Shown: positions 46,401 through 60,200 of the stretch, piece by piece | Position numbering within the stretch: position 1 is the first letter of the stretch | Layout: every line of letters starts with the position of its first letter | Assembly: GCA_036345935.2 (NCBI GenBank) | Contig: JADWOT020000008.1 | Location: 10,267,554 to 10,331,553 of the forward strand | Reading direction: 5' to 3' | DNA from: Taenia hydatigena | Lineage: Eukaryota > Platyhelminthes > Cestoda > Cyclophyllidea > Taeniidae | Length of the DNA: 64,000 nucleotides | Notes under the pieces: model-generated | Told to the model about the DNA's origin: nothing | What the model saw: only the letters and a program-made list of their open reading frames with translations | Database searches by the model: none | Position numbers and translations under genes: made by a program

Positions 46401-49400
46401 TTACTGTCAAAATAGAGCTAGTTATCGGCTGTGACAGTCTATTAACTCAATTATTAATTAAAAACAAAAGCATTATTAATTTGGGAAACTAGTTACATGG
46501 TATTAAAAATAATCTGAATCAAGCATTCTTTCTATTTAGAGAATGTTACACAGAATTCAAGGCAAATAGCTTATGTCCAAAAGTTATCAACCTTAAACAC
46601 ATGGAGGATAATGGCATTTCTTTTTTATCATGCAGCATGAAGCCAGATAAAACACTTAAACTAAGATTGTTCGCCTCTTTGAGCAACTACTTTTCCTACG
46701 CCTATGACTTGTGAATGGATGTTTGGCAGCATCCTAAATGCCAAAGGAAGTTTTGCTGAATTCGTTAAATAACACAACATCGTTCTTCAAGTTTATTCCA
46801 TTATAGCAGCACTACGAAAACATCACTTATGGGTTTATTCACGCGTAAAATGAACTTGTGCGTAAGGAGCAGCGAACTGTGCTTAGAGTAAAAAATTTTA
46901 TTTTGAGATATCCTTTTGCATCTGACCTAATTCTCGTGACCCATTTTCCAACGAAATAAAAGCAGGCAAAACTTGGCAACACCGAGGAGAACTCATCCCT
47001 AATTATAATGCATATTGGAATTCTTTTATGTGAAGATACCCGCAAAATGTTTTTAAAAATGTTATTTCTATTTCTGGTTACTTTTTACTGAAAACATTGC
47101 AGTAGCACAATCTTGATACGCGTGTCCCATCTTTTGTGAGACGAGCATCGTATTGAGCAACCATACATCTAAACGCGAAAAAGCGTTTCTCTCACGCCTT
47201 ATAATGCTGTCCGTTGATTACTTCGCGGAACGGAAACCAAATTAGAAGCACTATAGCTTCGCTATAGATTAATCAAAGGACAATCAAATAAAGTAAATTT
47301 ATTATTCGGAAGGCGATAAGGGTTTGATTATTAATCTGCAAAAACGACAGCATTTACTCAGAGGTTGTCAATTTAAAATAACCATAAAATTAGTAGATTG
47401 TTAATTGAGCTTTAAGACCTTTCGCATGGCTGCGGTCTCAGAATGTTTCATGGTGCTATTCACATAATACAGCTATCCAGAGAATAGTTCCGTTTTCTAC
47501 CCTTTATCCTACTTCACTGTCAGCCTATTTTGGGCTGAATTAACTCAATAAAGTGAAAGTAAATCGAATCTTCGTTCATTTTACTCGTCCTCATTTTAAC
47601 AAAATTTCAGTTGTTTCAATGTCGCAGATCTCCGTATGAGAAAGGAAAGCTTATTTAATTATACACACACAATCAAGATGTGGGGGTGGGTTAGGCGGAG
47701 AGAACACAATAGAGTTAGAGCGAGTGAGCTAACACCAAGCGCACATATAGTCTCGAGCGCGTTCGCGCACTCGTCTGATTGGTTTGCTATTCCGCGCGTC
47801 TCTGAGCTGATTGGTCGCAATAGAGACAACCGAGGTAATGGACTTGAGATCAGCAGAACAATCATTTTCCATCTATTGCCTACTTCGAGTGCTTCTCTTA
47901 GTCCTTGAACACTTCAAAGACTCTACATCGGCCTGAAGTGTTATTGATTGCATTCAAAAGTCCTTTAGAATCCCCCTCCTTTATTTTGGTTGTAAGTCAA
48001 GTATCCTTTCGCGTTTCTTGTTATAGTCTCCTCTCCTTACATTCATCTACTCTGCGATAACTAGTCATAAAGTGGCCTCTTGAATGCATTGTTTCACCTA
48101 GTTGTTGAAAATGTTTCACACAACTGGGTCAATTGACATAGCTTAAGGCGCCAAATTAAGATATTTTCGATACTCTCCTTCAATTAATGACGATGTGTTC
48201 ATAAGACGCTTTAAAAATTACCACGCTCCTTGTTTCCTTTGTTTCGCAAAACCTAATCATAGCACAGTGAGCGATTGCTCTATTTCCTGATTTACAAAAC
48301 TTAATTTTGACCAGCGCCTGTGCAGTAGTCACGCGTTATATGGACGTCCCTAATGGGCTACAGTAACAAAGTTGCAAAATTGAATGAATGATTAGCACGC
48401 TCTCTACTATCGCATAAGACTGTCTAACAATTGTGAATTATTTGCGATTTCAGACTAAAAATGGATCCTCCGGAAAACAGATTGACACTGCTCCAGAACT
48501 CAAACCAGGCGATGGGATCGTCACAACCACCAAATTCCCTCTTTCCACACTCCTCCCATTGGTACAATGGGATGACTGATCCTCGAGCACTTAGCGAATA
48601 TGGTTACCGTAAGCGTTTAGCTCTATTACACACTTTTTCAGATCTCGGTCACCTACTCAATGGGCGTAATCGATCTTAGCTTATAACCCCTTATGGCTAT
48701 GTACCTTTTGTTGTTTTATGCAACTGCAGATTAAAAATCTGATTGAAGTAGAATACGGTCTTACTTAACAAAGAGCTAATAAGAGATTTGAATCCATCCA
48801 CTTGTAGCACATTTTATTTGTCCATTTATTAGCAATCTAATTGATGTCTAGCAAAGGAGGAAGGCAGTCAAAGCTACTTCGAATGCAAAAAATAGCAATA
48901 AATCACAATCCTTAGAGTTAAATATCAAAACAGTTTTGTTTTGTTCAACTTAAAGGTATTTTAGAGTTGTGAGTGCAAGATTAGTTGGATTCTTGCCGGT
49001 CTTATTCACAGATGTAATTTTGTGAGAATACTGGACAATTTTTTCCTCAATTAAATGATATGCTGGATTTTAATATGCCTTCACTGTTGTTTAATGTGCT
49101 GACACTAACCATTGGTATGCAATAATTGGACTTCCACTTCCATTGAAGCACCGTGCATACCTAGGGTAACAAATACGATATCGTCGTGCCCATGAAACAA
49201 CGAGTAAGAAAGGGAGAGTTAACAAGACGAGCAAATTACCCAACACTGTACCTCATTTTATCAGCATTTTGTTTCGGGTCATTAAAGAGGCGGCCCGACT
49301 CACATTTTTTGAATTCGACAAGGCACACTGTACGTCGTTCTCCCTCGGCATTTATCGCTAAAAGGTGTTCAAATTATGTGGAAATATAGTTTTTATCAGC

Positions 49401-52400
49401 AATGTCATGAAACAGACGCCAAAAAGGGTTTTGCATTTGAGATGATGTTAGAAAAATTAAAGTCATTTTTAGTGATACTATAGAATAAGAAGGTACCAAG
49501 GTTTCTAAGCTCTTTGACAAAATGGTGTCGTCTACTTAGAGTAACAATTATATTTAAGTAAGGGCAAAAAAATGCTTGTAATGCCACTGCCGACGCTTAA
49601 GAATGAAAAACATTGTTCTTTTAAGTTCAACCTTCATTGATATGTGGCAAGAATTGACTGATCTTCATCTAATTCCATTCGCACATGAAGTAGTTCAAAA
49701 GACGGGAATTCATTGAGATTTTACTAATTGTTCTGATTTTGGTTGTACCCAAAATCCCGCGTTATGTCCACAAAAATTTCCGTTTTGGGATTCTTTTGGT
49801 GTTTGTTTTGCCACACCACTAAAATACTTGTGTAAGAATGAATCAAGGATATGCAATGGTAATCTCTTGCTAGATCTTCGTTAACTTATGGGCCAAGTGG
49901 TGAATTCTGAAGACCAATTAGCATCAGAGCTTTTCTTAAGAAGCTAATTTGGTTGCCTTAGTTTAAAGAGCAGTTCAAACTCGACTGAATCCCCACCTTC
50001 TATGCACAGTACTCTCCTGAAGTAGGACCCAGCAACCCAAAGTAGCCACTTAAGCTAACGAAGATGGAGCCCTATGTGCTCGAAACCTCGTCAGCATAGT
50101 CGCTCTCAGGGATTGTTAAAGTTTAAACCGGACTTAATCCCCGTTGCTATACTCCTGCAGGTTAAACCATGCGATGACCTGAATCCAATCGTTTAAAGGA
50201 TTTAAAAATAGTGCACAATACGTGACCATTAATTTCATCCCTAAATTCCCAAAGTTTGAAAATTTACTGTAGCTCTCTTATACTCAAGTGAAGTGATTTG
50301 AGATGGCAATGCATATTGGCCATTAAGTTTACATGCGTTAAAGAATAATGCCAATTCGAAGTTTCAAAGTCAAAGTTAGAACCTTGCAGGTAGTGACATT
50401 CGTAGTGTTGCTAAGCCATTTTCGAAGTTTTGTCACGCTATTCTGAACTGTGCTCAATCAGGTCACAGTTTTCCAAACCATTACTTAAGCCTTGACACTA
50501 CGTTAAATAAAAGGAGCTCAAACTCGGCGAAATAAAAAGAATTCGATGTAAAGCTTAGAATGCATAAAAGTACACCTTAAAGGCAAAAATGGCATAATTA
50601 TTTATTCTATTAAGAGTAGATGCTCAGTTTTGTTCTGAGTAGAAGTGCATATTCACAGATTTAGCACATTTGAGGTGATTTTCAGTTGCCGCCCAAAATC
50701 ACAAATTGCTTACGCACGAGAAAATATTTGTTGCCAATGCCAAGTTTGTGTTCTCGCCACACAACACGGCAAGAATGCCCTATTAAATTCTCCGAATCTG
50801 TGTTTTGCAGAAATTGTTAACAGTTAAATGTTTGCGGAATTCACCCGACATTATTTAAGTTGACTCGATCTGAGGGAAGTTAGAATGAAAATATGCCTTT
50901 GAGTTTACAAAAACAAATAAAAATATGGGAAAGAACTTTTAAGAATGTCATTTTTATTTATCTAGTCAGCTGTTTTATGGGTGCAACAAATGCAGTCAAT
51001 GCCACCAACCCCTACCCGATGGCTTTCCAGTCTCGCAGCACACCGTTGGAGGAGGCAAATCTGCAACAGAAAACAGGTCTTTCCATGCCCTCTTCTTCCT
51101 CTTCCTCGACACCCTTCCTCTATTCACAGTCCTCCAACGCCTCTGCCCTATCTTCCTACGCCCCTTACACTCCTGCTTACGTCTCACCACCGATACAACA
51201 ACCGCCATCACAGACGTCGCCGGCTCTTATACCAAATGTCTATCAGTCGACCAACAGGGACTACGAAACGCAGCGAAAAGCTGCTGCGATGGCTGTGGCC
51301 TTGGCAGCACATCAACAAACTTCACAGTCGCAACAGCAGCCACAAGTTAGCTCTGGGCTCCATCCGCAACAATTTAGCCAGAGAAGGAAACGAAGAGTGC
51401 TCTTCAGTCAGGTGCAGGTGATGGAACTGGAAAAGAGATTCAAACAGCAGAAGTATCTCACCGCACCCGAGAGAGAACACCTGGCTCAATTGATTAACCT
51501 AACGCCTACGCAGGTAAAAGTGATAGAAAAGTTCCACTTGGGTTAAATTAAACGACTTAATCTTTATAATATGTAAATGCTCAAAAGCGAGGAACGGAAA
51601 TGGCTATGGTGATTGCATCGCCTGAAGAGTAGGTCATCGCAAGTCACTTATCCGATACCATCCCTCCTTAATTCACTTCCTAAGCAATTAGTAGGTGTAT
51701 AGGCAAGTTACCATCTCTGGTGGCAAATGGATTTCCATTTAAATGATTTTACGAGAAATTGGTGTTCCATAAAAGTACAAAGGATGCACAAAGACTTGCA
51801 GAAATAGTGTTTAGGAAAAATGAAATCGGCTTATTAAAACCCTGTCATGTAAAATGTGGAAGATAATAATAATAACATCAGGCTTTGACTTAAGACTCGC
51901 AATGCAATCATGTATTACTTCACCTGATGCTTGCACCATCAACCGGATGTTGGTACCCTGACTATTAAATAATATAAACGAATTACTTTTTAGATTGTGC
52001 TACAATTAAATGTTACAGCTTAAATGTTTAGGATTGTCCCTGTAAAGCATTGCAGACTTCGAAATTAGGTCATATTAGAGAAAACACACATGGAGTAGGA
52101 TAAAGCTGAGGAGATCCGTAAACACTATTTCAGGTAAAGATATGGTTTCAAAACCACCGCTATAAATGCAAACGAGCGTTCAAAGAAAAAGAAGATGGAT
52201 CAGTGACCCTACAACAGTCATCTAACACCAGCGCCTCACATGAGAACAAAGATGATGATATTCTGAGCGGTCGAAGCTCATCGAATGATATGAATAGCAC
52301 GAAAGGCGATATACAGGCGACGTCTGAGATGCTTCAATCGCTCTCCGATGAGGGTCGTTTCTCGCTGACGTCAGAACCAAAGGAGCGTTTCAGTGCTTTC

Positions 52401-52796
52401 GAGATTGCAATTCCGCCACCCGACACCAAGTTCTTTCCGGGTTCTGCCCCACCCTATTCGGGTTACAGTGGGCAGACGATGTTCCTCTCCAGTCTAAGGG
52501 ACCCTCCGAGGGAGTGTGAGAATGGGTGCTCTGATATCTGTCGATCCTATTTTAATCACTGCATCTCGGACTGCGATTCTTCAAAGCGGCTTGCAACGAG
52601 CATTTTCAGTAGTAATACAAACTCTGGGGCTCTCACCTCCACCACGGACTATCCGCCACAGTCTACGAATTTGAAACCCGCCTTTGAGGGTTACCAACGT
52701 ACACCTGCTGGGGAGGCCGCGGTCCCACCGAAGCATGCCTTTGGAGTGGAGATGAGAGACAACGAGTATGCAATGAGAAACATGGATTTCTACTGA
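43454..52796 (+). CDS. NKX2-1: NK2.1-type homeobox transcription factor, 4 exons, 516 aa
   Basis: Exons 43454-43638, 48454-48608, 50966-51513 and 52134-52796 have matching phases and total 517 codons. The homeodomain (residues about 253-312) reads [42 protein letters not shown], then [14 protein letters not shown]. Tyrosine 54 (HRYK) marks the NK-2 class, and the [16 protein letters not shown] string points to NK2.1. The intron falls between homeodomain residues 44 and 45, a common position. Exon 2 carries [16 protein letters not shown], joining to SCFMG in exon 3; this resembles the WYG-DPR-FMG stretch upstream of the homeodomain in vertebrate NKX2-1. The C-terminal half is Ser-rich, with no visible NK2-specific domain. 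Exon 1 has no recognisable TN (tinman) motif and is supported only by phase and donor. If it is wrong, translation would start at the ATG at 48461, giving 452 aa. Expected to be a nuclear DNA-binding regulator of development. Confidence 0.85.
43639..48453 (+). other. Proposed NK2.1 intron 1 (4.8 kb)
   Basis: Bounded by GTGAGT and GCGATTTCAG. It contains a GC- and CpG-rich patch at about 47680-47840 with two GATTGG (inverted CCAAT) boxes. A GC-richer segment at 45985-46200 is also present. No other gene was recognised within it. Confidence 0.5.
47740..47840 (+). promoter_or_regulatory. CpG-rich patch with paired inverted CCAAT boxes, candidate alternative promoter
   Basis: GATTGG occurs at 47777-47782 and 47809-47814, 32 bp apart (about three helical turns), within a stretch with many CG dinucleotides (CGAGCGCGTTCGCGCAC, CCGCGCGTCTC). 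It lies about 650 bp upstream of NK2.1 exon 2, which has its own in-frame ATG at 48461, and a GTAAGT at 47992 could act as a leader-exon donor. Confidence 0.4.
48609..50965 (+). other. NK2.1 intron 2 (2.4 kb)
   Basis: Donor GTAAGC at 48609, acceptor TTTATTTATCTAG ending at 50965. The frame that appears to extend exon 3 upstream to 50893 is intron sequence with a spurious hydrophobic translation. Nothing else was recognised. Confidence 0.7.
51514..52133 (+). other. NK2.1 intron 3, inside the homeobox
   Basis: 620 bp, beginning GTAAAA and ending CACTATTTCAG, in phase 0 between homeodomain residues 44 and 45. No other feature seen. Confidence 0.85.
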
Positions 52797-53521
52797 ATGA
52801 AACAATCAATGACTAAATCGGAATGCATCCAAAATGGAACAAATATCCCTTGTGAGTGTAGAATACTTAGTGGAACGTCCTCCCCATTTACGATCCTCCA
52901 GCAAATACCCAAATCGAATGAAGCGGTTCCAGCCCTCAACCAGCCCAATAAACTCCGAATGACTATTTTCGATATTCAATTTTGTATATTGCTTAGGTTT
53001 TGTCGTTAAATGCAGGTTCAGCTGATGCAGCATTATTAGAATGCAATAGGTATGAATAGAGAAGGCTCATTAATGATTGAGACTACAACACTTTTTGTAA
53101 AACTCATCTCAAAAACAGGTATTAAACAAAATCAGCTTATACGCCATTAAATCTTGTGTTTCTCTTTATACACTCACTATTGCAATCCTAGCTAGTTTTA
53201 GGGCTGGAACAAAACCGAAATTCCAATCGAGGGGTGTAAAAGGGACATGCAGATTTAATCGGTCCACAGAGGCGTTGCGTGCGATTGCATAGGTAAGGGT
53301 TAAGTGTTGAAAATAACACAAGAAGGGCCTCTTCTCACAGAAAAAGAAAGCCTTGATGCTTGGTCCTTAAGAGGGATCAACATAATTAATCGAACCTTCC
53401 CTTTATTTAAAGCAATCATTTTCAAATAGATAAAGCAGCATTGTTCCACAGATAGAAGTCATCATGACTTATATGTTTTCATGTGAAATTTAAAAGATCC
53501 TTTATAACGACCAAAAGAACA
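52797..53521. other. NK2.1 3' flank
   Basis: AT-rich sequence, probably including the 3' UTR of the homeobox gene. Nothing else recognised. Confidence 0.5.
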
Positions 53522-54220
53522 TCAGTATAAAGTTTTACTGTTAATGCAGTTTGTTAAATTTATGAATAAAAGGCAAGCCCTTAGTCTACTACGAGCCCTA
53601 TAGATGTAAGAGCGAGTCGATGTTCCACGAATGAGTGTCTGACGAAAAACTTTTAGCAAGTTCCCCTCTTCAAGCCACGTTTCACTTCCCCCTTGAAAAG
53701 AGGCTCCATTAAACGAGGACCTACGACTTTTCATTGAGTAAAGGAAACAGGGAAACTGGATTTTAATGGAGCCATTAAATGACCTTAGTACAACACGAAA
53801 AGAATTTACTTTAAGTGACCGCTGACTATGGTCAGAGAGACAAGTAGTACGCTGGTTTGAAAGGAGCGATGGTGATTCTATGCTCCATGAGTTATGCTGC
53901 TTCAGGGTGAGTTCCGATAAGTATACACCACAACCTAGTGCGAAGGTCATGTTTGAACGTGACGCGCTCAGATGTTTGAGAATGAGGACATCAGTGTTCT
54001 TCATTAACTTCTGACGTAGGAATCGGGCCATCCATTCTGGATGCGTGAGCACATACATGCTTACAGTTAAATGTTGAAAAATATGAATTAATTTAAATAC
54101 TTGGACATAGTTTGACTGAAGCTTCAGTGATAGAGCAGATGTGGTGCAACACGTAAAGGTCAATTGTAGATCCATATTGATATTAAAATGGGGATGTACT
54201 ACTTGAAATAATTCAGACAT
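53522..54220 (-). CDS. Uncharacterised 232-codon open frame
   Basis: A continuous minus-strand frame of 232 codons begins at an ATG (MSELFQVVHPHFNINMD) in sequence that is not GC-rich, where such length by chance is uncommon. The first half contains hydrophobic, helix-like stretches (YVQVFKLIHIFQHL, SMYVLTHPEWMARFL, NTDVLILKHL). The second half is Ser/Arg-rich and looks less protein-like. Possible donors (for example GTAAGC about 150 bases in) mean only part might be an exon. The start is preceded by a pyrimidine-rich stretch that could be a splice acceptor. I recognise no family. It is tail to tail with the NK2.1 gene, about 700 bp away. It may be a real gene or exon, a decayed pseudogene, or chance. 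Confidence 0.3.
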   Translation of the reverse strand: MSELFQVVHPHFNINMDLQLTFTCCTTSALSLKLQSNYVQVFKLIHIFQHLTVSMYVLTHPEWMARFLRQKLMKNTDVLILKHLSASRSNMTFALGCGVYLSELTLKQHNSWSIESPSLLSNQRTTCLSDHSQRSLKVNSFRVVLRSFNGSIKIQFPCFLYSMKSRRSSFNGASFQGGSETWLEEGNLLKVFRQTLIRGTSTRSYIYRARSRLRACLLFINLTNCINSKTLY

Positions 54221-57200
54221 AGTAGAGAAGGAGAATATGAGTCGCTTTTAAACATACCACGATTCAATCGCTTTACTAACTTTCGATGAATCTGTCGTAA
54301 ATAGCCTTGCCTACGAGGCGGCTCATAATGAAACCGCACCCCTTAGGTCATGATGCAAATAAATATTGGCAAGACATTCAGTTTGTGTAAACGCTGAAAT
54401 GCAATAAATCATTGATGAAACAAAGAAGAATGTGGGATCCCAAAATCGATCTAACTTGACATTTTTGGGAGGTTTTCGGTGGCAAGTCATCAATTTAACT
54501 GTCATGACCATGTTATATGGGCTGCTTTGATGGCAGCCGAGGAATACTTCCAACTTTGAAAATAAGCAGACGTGAATAGCTTTGGATTTAATAATTAAAA
54601 AAAAACAAACTAAAACTTTTAAAGTTCTGCATTAAACGACTGTTTTACTGTTTGAGCATATATTGTTACTGGAGAGTTAAAACCTTTTAACCAAAGGCAA
54701 CAAACGTAGCGACACCTCTAGGAGGCAACAATTTTGTAGCTAAATGCGTTTCCCTTCAAGTACCACCTGCGAATTCTTGAAGTGGAACAGCTTGCAGACT
54801 TTGCATCACCAGGAACTTTAAAATAAAGGACTCTTGAAGAGGTCCTATTTAAGAACATAATTCCATTCTGCAAAGTTATTGGAGGTTACCATCCAAGTGA
54901 TCGGTGATTTTGCCCAAATGTGCATTTAATCGCAATTCAACGTCTCATTCTTCCACAACGGTCTATTTCGATTCTCGTTGTTCCTTAAAATCCAAAAAAG
55001 TTGTGAACGCTACCTTAAAATCTTCATAGTTACTTTAAAAACGATAAGGCTGCTGCTGAATGTAATATAAGTACGGTTGTGTCTGCGGAACTTAATCCAT
55101 TCTTCTTGAATGTCAGTAGAAGTAAAATTTGTTAAGGGGAGACCATTGTTGTTGAGTCATTTTAGAAGCAATTTCCTTGCAAATTCAAAATTCTATGCTT
55201 TAGAAAATATTTGACTAGTTCTATGCAAATGCTAGAAATTAATTCACATTTGAAATTCAAAATACCCACGCTACAACGCGCCGTCACAGTCGTCATTAAA
55301 ATCCAAATTTCCTGAGCGGCAACTGATAGTCATGATAGAACAAGAGATGTTTCAGACTGCTTTGCGCAGTAAAAACGCGATACACTTGCCACCGCTAATT
55401 GTTTCACACCAAGCCCTCTGATCTTCCATCCTTAAGAAAATTGAAGCCTCCAATACAGTCACCTTGATCCTAAATTATATCAACGAACAACGCGCAAAAA
55501 TTCTGCTTCTGACGTGTTCAATCAATTCACTGCATTTTAATGTATGGTATTAAGCTTCCACAGAACACACAAACGGTTTCTTGTGGTAGTTGTGAGTCAA
55601 GTTGTCACAATTAAACTAATGGCACACCTTGCCTCATGCCTCGTGAGCCATAGCAATTTAATTTCACGATCTGAAGCGTAATGAAACCCACAAAGTTATT
55701 CCTCAAAAAGTCCGAGCCGCGGATGCAAACTATGAAACTTTTGTGGCCATAATTATACGCAAGCTTCTACCAAAAAATCTCGTGAACATTGTTCCACTGG
55801 TTCAAGAACGGAAAGGCGGTGACTCAAAAGGGAAAATTGCATCGGCAATAAAAAACATTAGACGACATTTTCAAGCCAATTGCATTTACTCCTGTTTCAA
55901 TTTGTGCCTTTTCAAAGTATCTTTTTGAGGCAACAATCTTAATATATTTATAAAAAGCAAAAAATCCCTTCTAAATCATGTTATTTTGGACACCAATTTT
56001 CAGAGCAATAGCATTAAGTTATTTGCAGGAAATACGAGTCTCAGTTAATGTAGGAGAGGACAAATGGTGACAACAGTGTCTAAGTTGAGGGATATCAAAT
56101 GAAGAGGACTTAGTAAGGTCTGGATTACTCATATCGGCTACTCCACTACAGCCGATTCTCATTAATTTAGGTCAATTTCGAGTGTTTCAAACACACACAC
56201 ACATTTTGAAAGCACACCTCACATGCTTCGACCCATTTATCTGCATTAAATCACACCGTGACAGCTCGTCGGTAGAACAAAATCCCATGAAGCATGACAA
56301 ACTCCAACTCCTATATATCATATGTATTGTTAAATCAGGATAAATTTTATCTTTCAGCCATGTAGAGTTGGGTAGTTTTGAAATCTAACTTTAAATCCGG
56401 CACAACCGAGTTTCATCTCTAAATAATACCAATCAAAGCGATCAAAGTATAAGCAGGGTTTATTTATAATGGGGAATTTCGCTTTTCCTTTCTTTGGACA
56501 GGTCCAACAGAGATGAAGCCTAATTACGATACGTCCATGAATGCTAGTGAGGTTCCAAGAATTTTGTTTTTCTAAGGACGACTCAAAAAATAACCATGAC
56601 TTTGATATTCAGAATACAAGGAAACGCAACGGTTACCTTGCTTCACAATACAAGAGGTACGTTTGCAGACAAAATTGTAGCTTGCAAGCTTTGATCAATA
56701 AAAAAACCTTCCTGAAAAAATATGATAACTTTTTAGTGCTCATGAAACCGGTTTCACATTGCTTTGTGCTTTAAAAAGAGCCCTTTTTAGCTTATTATGA
56801 AAGTATTAACTATTTTGTTAAGGCACTTTAAAAAAGTATAAGTTTTAAGCACAAATAGAATTAATATGGACACGTCGAATTGGAAAAAAGAGTAGACTAG
56901 TTACCTATACGTTCAGTCAACAATAATGACTGCTTGACTTAGATTAAGAGTATTTTCTACGCCATGGTAATTAAAGTACGCAATATTTTGACTTAGAAAT
57001 ATCGCTTTAAGAAAGTACTTTTGCAACTCATCCCACTTCCATTCCGTGTTGGGCACACCAAGTGAAAGCCTGTACAATTTCTGCGTTCGAACCGCTGCAC
57101 ATATGTGCCTCCCGTCTCCGTGCTTAGAAAGGAGGTCCTGCGATTGTAACTACATTCGTGTGCCTGTTCACACGGTCAAGCTCGGTCTACTCACACGCAC

Positions 57201-60200
57201 AGGCATACGAACACACAAATAGGTTGGCAGTTAGGCAAACACTAGACCTTCTTCGGTAAATAAACACACACCATGCGTTGCCTATACGATTAGCATCCTT
57301 CCTACTCAATTTCTTTACAATGCTTAGATAGTTAAGACACATTCTTAGCACCTGCGCACCTCAACTATTTTGGAACGTAACTAACCAGCTAGCAACCCAA
57401 CGCTTTAGTGCGATTTGGTTTCTTACAATTCTAAAAAAGTGAAAAAAAGGTGAAAATCCTTTTGTACAAATATGGAGGAAAAGGAAATGCTGTACGACAG
57501 CATTACTACTTTTTAATATTAGTAGCACGTAAGTAAATTCAACGTTTAAGGGTTCACCATGACTAAGTTTGGTTTAAAATCAGCATCTCGAGCTTAAAGG
57601 GACTCTTTTCAACCACACCGCAATTTTTATGACCATCGCTTCTCTAAATATCAAGCCTGCTTTGCGGCTTGCTATTGTTTTTAGCAAACCCCACTTAGAA
57701 TTTTGTTACTTATTTTAGCTTAGAGTCAATAAGGAAAATGAATATTGATGGATCAAATAACCTAAAAAACTGATAAATGATTACGTCAGAGGAGGATCAG
57801 TGGCAATGTCGAATGTTGTTTAGTTAATGGGATGTAAAGTTAAGGGAACTTTAGAATTGTTATGCACAGCCAGTGGTTTTATCCTATCCTCATTCAATTG
57901 CACACTATAGACAGAGCATATAAAATAACAAAAAGCCAACCAGCTTTCATGCATAAGCTGATGCATGTGTTTGCTAAGATTTGCAAAATTTGTAAGGTTT
58001 GGAGCTCCCGTGGGGGGCTGGCCTCAACCGAGGCAGCGTTGTGGGAAATATAAACAGTCGGTGATGTGTTTGATGTCCTCTTGATGTCGCATTTGGGCTT
58101 AGGCACGTAAACACCTCAGAGCTGGATTTTTGGCGTAATTTTCTTGATGGAGAGAAGTTGACACAGACGGGTATACTATTACTGCCAGCAATCACAAATT
58201 GGTTTACCGGATACATTAAATAGCTATGCGCAAAAATACATAAAATAGTCGTTTAAAAGAGATAAAGAAGCACTCTTCTCTAATGATCACAGTCTGCCAT
58301 TCCTAACTCCTGCTAATTCCTTAGGTTGAATACTTACTTTGCAATAATGGGTACACATATTGAAGCAAAAAATAACTTCTTCTCTCCCAATTCATAAACG
58401 CTCCGAAAAATGTTTGCGAGTTGACAGAAGTGACGGATTCAGAATTTCCCAAATTCAAGACATTTATACAGACTGATCAACAACAAGATTGTAGAGTTTT
58501 GCGTGGTTGCTGGAGAAGGAGGACATAATTTGACATCACTAGTGTTTTAAAGGTCTAAAAGAATGCAGGCCAAATTTTACATATAAAATTCGGAATTGGT
58601 GTATTGTGTGAATGAGTGACGCTTCCAGTCGAAAGGAATGCAAACTATCACCAGTTTCTAGTAAATATGGACAGAATTTTTCGGCGTGTATTTAATTCTG
58701 ATGCTACATCGACAAACAAATGATGAAGCAATGCTTCATAACACCAATTTGTTTCATAAGTTCCAAAATCGCTGAAATTTTGGCGATAATTACTCACATT
58801 TCAACGAGTGAAGCCACGAAACTCATGAGCATTTTTTAGTGTAAATCGAGTAGAGGCCTGAAAATGTTTAAAATAAACTGTATCAAGTGAGTATCAGATA
58901 GCAGGCTGTGTGGTAATAGAAAAATATAGCGAAGTAAATTTAAAAACTTATATGTTTATATGCCATACTCATTTCAATTTCAATAATGAAGTGCGTATTG
59001 TTAGAAGTCTTTGCATATTCATTTCTCACTAAAGAGGTTTTAGTTAACCCGGAAAATAAGGCAGTTTTGCGATTTGTCTTGCTAGGAGCGAGCTGCGGTT
59101 TTCCCCACCATGCGTGCGGCAGCATTCTCGCTTGCGGCCGCACTCTCTCCTCACCCACTGTCTGAAAGGGTCCTTGTTTCTAAAAAGGGGATGAGAATTT
59201 ACAAAAAGTCACTTGCTTTGGGCAACGCTTAGAAGTGATGGTTTCACAATAGTTAATTGAGTAAGCTTATAGTAAACAGATTTCTACCTCCGACTCATCT
59301 TACAAAACACTTTTCAGGAAGAAGTTATTCGTTTCATTTTTTACCCTAAACGAGCAGAATTCTCAAGAAATGAACCCTCAAGCGTCTCCAAAAATCTGAT
59401 TTTTATCAAAAATGTTGTAGCACAAGCTTACAAACTGGCGGATCCCTGTCTGGGAGACCACTGTTATCTTTCACTCAGTAAATGTTAACGAAATCAAAAT
59501 TCTTTTCTTTAGCCGAGACTAACTAGGACTTTTGTCGTTTGGAATTTTTACATCCTATGAAAGCTTACCTTGTTCTGATAGCTAGAATTTTTAATCTCGA
59601 GCTGCTAAATCACTTGCTCCAAGTCCTCTAAGGTAGTGCTCCTATTTGCTGTTAAAAATTAGGAGGAATTCAGTAGCAACTTTATGAATTTGGGCACTGC
59701 AAATTATTTGCATGATCTTACCTCTTTCAAGATCGTTCCCAAAAGTGATTAAATATCTGCAGATGAATAAAATTTTACAAAGTTACATAGGCAACGTCAC
59801 CCATTTTACAATATTAGCAAAAATAATTTGTCTAAATCTATGTAAACAGTATCTTAGATGAACATTACTCGCCTGCCAGTGTTGAAGGCAACAAAAACCT
59901 TGCTGGCGCAACTTTTGCTAATTCCTACGAACTGCCTTACACCCTATACAAAAGTAGGGCATACTTATTACCTGCTTTCTTATGTTTAATCTGATGGTAT
60001 AAGATATAGAAGGAATGCTATGGCCATGTTCTTGTATGCACCATTCCAACAATTTATTGCTTAACTTCTGTGAGGAGCTCGAATATTAGACAAGGAGGCC
60101 ATTGTAATTTGCCTACCTATTCACGATAAAGTACATATGTCTTGTCCGAAACACTTAAAATCCATTCATGGGACAATTGTTCGGAATAATAATGCTGTGC

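Noticed and set aside
50893..50965. Upstream extension of NK2.1 exon 3 to an ATG at 50893
   Set aside because: A clear TTTATTTATCTAG acceptor ends at 50965, and joining exon 2 there restores a known NK2.1 sequence pattern in phase; the extension translates to intron-like hydrophobic sequence.
57060..57110. tRNA gene suggested by a GTTCGAACC-type B box
   Set aside because: No A box at the right distance and no cloverleaf can be formed.
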